A stretch of DNA of 40,693 nucleotides from Salaquimonas sp. GTDB lineage: Bacteria; Pseudomonadota; Alphaproteobacteria; Rhizobiales; Rhizobiaceae. The stretch lies in contig JANQQM010000115.1 of the NCBI GenBank assembly GCA_028289365.1, positions 1 through 40,693 on the forward strand, given 5' to 3'. The notes under the pieces were generated by a model. It was not told the DNA's origin and ran no database searches. It worked only from the letters and a program-made list of their open reading frames with translations. The translations under genes were made by a program, and so were the position numbers. This document shows positions 38,836 to 40,693 of this stretch, piece by piece (the first letter of the stretch is position 1; every line of letters starts with the position of its first letter).

Positions 38836-39753
38836 TTACTTGCCCCATTCCAGCGCAAGGACCTTGCGTTCCCGCGCTAGCGCAAGCAGTCGCTCCCTGC
38901 TGCGTTCAGGTAACGGGGATAGGGGATGCCGGACATGATCACTTGCAATTACACCGCCTTCCTTCATGACGACTTTCGTCGCGCGCAGCCCGCATTGACG
39001 GTTTTCATGATTGATCAAAGGCAGGCATTGAGCCCAATGCTGTAGCGCAGCTTCCTTGTTTCCGGCATGGTACTCTGTGATGATCGGCTTGATCTGCTCG
39101 GGGAACAGGGCGGAAGTCATGCTGCCGGTGGCCCCGGCATCTAGGTCGGCCAGCAAGGTCACTGCCTCTTCGCCATCAAACGGACCAACAATCTTCTCCC
39201 CGCCGGCTTCAATCAGCGCAGCGAGCTTGTTGGCAGCGAAGGGCACCTCGATCTTGAAATATGAAACCTGTTCCAGTTCCCGGGCCATGCGGACTAGCAA
39301 ATCGATCGGGAGTGATATGCCCGCAAGCGGCGCATCCTGAACCATGATCGGTATCTGGATCGCATTACTCACCGCTTCGAAATGCTCGTAAATGCCGTCG
39401 GGTGCCGGAACAAGACCAACGCCATGATAAGGCGGCATCATCATCACCATCTCGGCACCCTGCGCCTGGGCGTCGACCGCGCGCTGTACAACAATTCCCG
39501 TGTGGAAATGGCTGATGGTTACGATAACCGGCACACGGCCATCGGCGTGCTCCAGGCTGATATTCATCACTCTGGCGCGTTCTTCATCGGACAGCAGAAA
39601 CTGTTCGGAGTAATTTGCCAGAATGCAGATTGCATCGACACCCTGATCGATCATGCAATCGATAACACGGCCAATGCCCTGCTCATCTATCTGACCGTCA
39701 TCATCAAAAGGTGTTGGTGCTACCGGCAATATGCCTCTAAGCGGCTTATCCAT
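38836..39753 (-). CDS. Dihydrodipicolinate synthase family protein (keto-deoxy sugar acid aldolase/dehydratase)
   Basis: A 305-residue TIM-barrel Schiff-base enzyme. The active Lys is K167 in VSYFKIEVP. The substrate carboxylate loop near residue 45 reads ILANYSEQFLLSDEER in place of the DapA GTTGE loop, and the usual catalytic Tyr segment is replaced by MVQDAPLAG (Gln in place of Tyr), as in 2-keto-3-deoxy sugar-acid enzymes. The DapA function is therefore unlikely. Together with the lactonase and SDR genes it suggests non-phosphorylative oxidation of a pentose, uronate or deoxy sugar. The ATG is 14 bp downstream of the SDR stop, after a purine-rich AGAAAAGAAAAC stretch. Confidence 0.88.
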   Translation of the reverse strand: MDKPLRGILPVAPTPFDDDGQIDEQGIGRVIDCMIDQGVDAICILANYSEQFLLSDEERARVMNISLEHADGRVPVIVTISHFHTGIVVQRAVDAQAQGAEMVMMMPPYHGVGLVPAPDGIYEHFEAVSNAIQIPIMVQDAPLAGISLPIDLLVRMARELEQVSYFKIEVPFAANKLAALIEAGGEKIVGPFDGEEAVTLLADLDAGATGSMTSALFPEQIKPIITEYHAGNKEAALQHWAQCLPLINHENRQCGLRATKVVMKEGGVIASDHVRHPLSPLPERSRERLLALARERKVLALEWGK

Positions 39754-39767
39754 CTTTGTTTTCTTTT

Positions 39768-40619
39768 CTAGTTGGGAACGGGTTTCATCGTCGGACCAAA
39801 TCCGTTCAGACGCAGGGTCCGCAAATCGCGTTCCAGAATTTCGGGAATTGCCGTGCTTATGTCAGCCAGTTGTTCTGTTGCCGAGACCGCGCGTCCCCTT
39901 AGTTGGTCGAACTTGCCCTCGGCAATGGCCACCGCCAGTTCTGCTGCGCGGTTTGGCGGAAGGAAGTCACCTTGTTCAAACCGCTTTGCAAGGTTGGGCA
40001 AGTGGGTTCGGCCGGCCTGAGAGGAAAGCTGGTAGTCAGTCATATCCGTTCGGACAAGCCCAGGCGCCATCGCAATACAGACAACACCGGTATCGTCCAG
40101 TGTTGCCGATACACATTCCGTTAGACGCATGACGCCGGTCTTCGATACAGAATATCCAGAACCCGGCGGCAAAGGTGCGGCGGCCCCACCGCCGATCATA
40201 TTGATCACTCTGCCTGAGCCCCTCTCAATCATCGAGGGTAGTACCGCTCTGGTACACAAGAATGTACTACGCATATTGGTCTCGACATCGGACCACCATA
40301 GTTCGGGATCGACTTCCCAGATCGGGCCAATGGCTCTAAAGGCTCCGGCGTTGTTAACCAGAACATCCACTCCGCCAAGTAAATTGTCGACTTCTGCAAA
40401 AGCCTTGTCGGTCGCAATTTGATCTGTCAGATCTACCGAAGCAGCATGCGCCACACCGCCTGCTACGCCAATTTCGGTTACAGTTTCATCGAGCGTGTGT
40501 TTCCGGCGGCCAAGAACAGCAACCTTTGCTCCGGCAGCTGATAACGCAAGCGCAATCTGTCGGCCAATTCCGGTACCACCACCAGTCACAACAGCGACAG
40601 TTTCCTCAAGTCGCGTCAT
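39768..40619 (-). CDS. SDR family oxidoreductase with altered catalytic serine
   Basis: A 283-residue short-chain dehydrogenase. Cofactor binding is by TGGGTGIGRQ (12-21) and GRRKHTLDET suggests NADP through Arg-Arg-Lys at strand 2. The active-site Tyr156 and Lys160 are in GSGYSVSKTG, but the position 13 before Tyr, normally Ser, is Gly143 (NMIGGGAAAP). Other elements (VDVLVNNAG, APGLVRTDM) are normal. The start at 40619 follows GGGAGGGGAG; earlier in-frame ATG and TTG codons at 40637 and 40640 precede that ribosome site. As first visible gene of the operon it may oxidise the sugar before the lactonase step. The operon may extend past the right edge. Confidence 0.88.
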   Translation of the reverse strand: MTRLEETVAVVTGGGTGIGRQIALALSAAGAKVAVLGRRKHTLDETVTEIGVAGGVAHAASVDLTDQIATDKAFAEVDNLLGGVDVLVNNAGAFRAIGPIWEVDPELWWSDVETNMRSTFLCTRAVLPSMIERGSGRVINMIGGGAAAPLPPGSGYSVSKTGVMRLTECVSATLDDTGVVCIAMAPGLVRTDMTDYQLSSQAGRTHLPNLAKRFEQGDFLPPNRAAELAVAIAEGKFDQLRGRAVSATEQLADISTAIPEILERDLRTLRLNGFGPTMKPVPN

Positions 40620-40693
40620 GTCTCCCCTCCCCGCCATCAATTCAATTGATTGTCATTCTTCTTCATTCTGGAAATCAGATTTCGGCGCGCCCG

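Noticed and set aside
1-40693. tRNA, rRNA, CRISPR arrays, insertion sequences or prophage genes
   Set aside because: None seen: no repeat-spacer pattern, no transposase or integrase motifs, and no cloverleaf or rRNA signature noticed in the intergenic regions by eye.

Overview
The window reads as a chromosomal segment of an alphaproteobacterium, most likely a marine or salt-tolerant member of the Hyphomicrobiales or a related order. The evidence is the gene set: an AepXVW-type phosphonate transporter, TmpA/TmpB-type phosphonate oxygenases, a DHDPS-like/SMP-30/SDR sugar-acid operon, an AttEFGH-like export operon, and TTG/GTG starts after good Shine-Dalgarno sites. Composition looks moderate in GC and even. 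I see no rRNA, tRNA, CRISPR array, transposase or phage gene. The species cannot be fixed from the sequence alone.

Layout. 1-5.0 kb: the 3' part of a TPR protein, a small membrane protein, an AI-2E family transporter, then a leftward operon for a GDCCVxC zinc-ribbon protein, a CDF metal transporter and a YciI-like protein, and a DedA protein. 5.1-9.8 kb: an exported ankyrin protein paired with a Tat-exported nucleoside deaminase, an unlabelled 49-residue zinc-knuckle ORF, a type III polyketide synthase with its ICMT-type methyltransferase, and a divergent class V aminotransferase. 9.9-14.3 kb: exported Ntn-hydrolase (choloylglycine hydrolase family), a secreted unknown, a second CDF-like protein with altered metal residues, an iodotyrosine-deiodinase-like nitroreductase and a Sel1-repeat protein. 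14.3-20.5 kb: asparagine synthetase, class III adenylate cyclase, universal stress protein, DUF1330 protein, single-domain globin and a divergent LysR regulator. 20.6-24.8 kb: an AttEFGH-like ABC/FtsX/CrtC-like operon.

24.9-35.0 kb is the most coherent system: an aminoethylphosphonate-type ABC transporter (binding protein, ATPase, fused double permease), a LysR regulator, a Na/Pi cotransporter-family protein with PhoU-like tail, a DMT permease, and the overlapping pair tmpA-tmpB. Together these would import an organophosphonate (2-trimethylaminoethylphosphonate is the best guess), hydroxylate it, cleave its C-P bond oxidatively to glycine betaine plus phosphate, and manage the released phosphate. 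Two nearly identical dyads, one ahead of lysR and one ahead of the binding-protein gene, are good candidates for the regulator's operators.

35.0-40.7 kb: a 5'-truncated LysR remnant, an EntA-like SDR, a secreted metallophosphoesterase, and a leftward operon SDR - DHDPS-like lyase - SMP-30 lactonase that probably belongs to non-phosphorylative sugar oxidation and may continue past the right edge.
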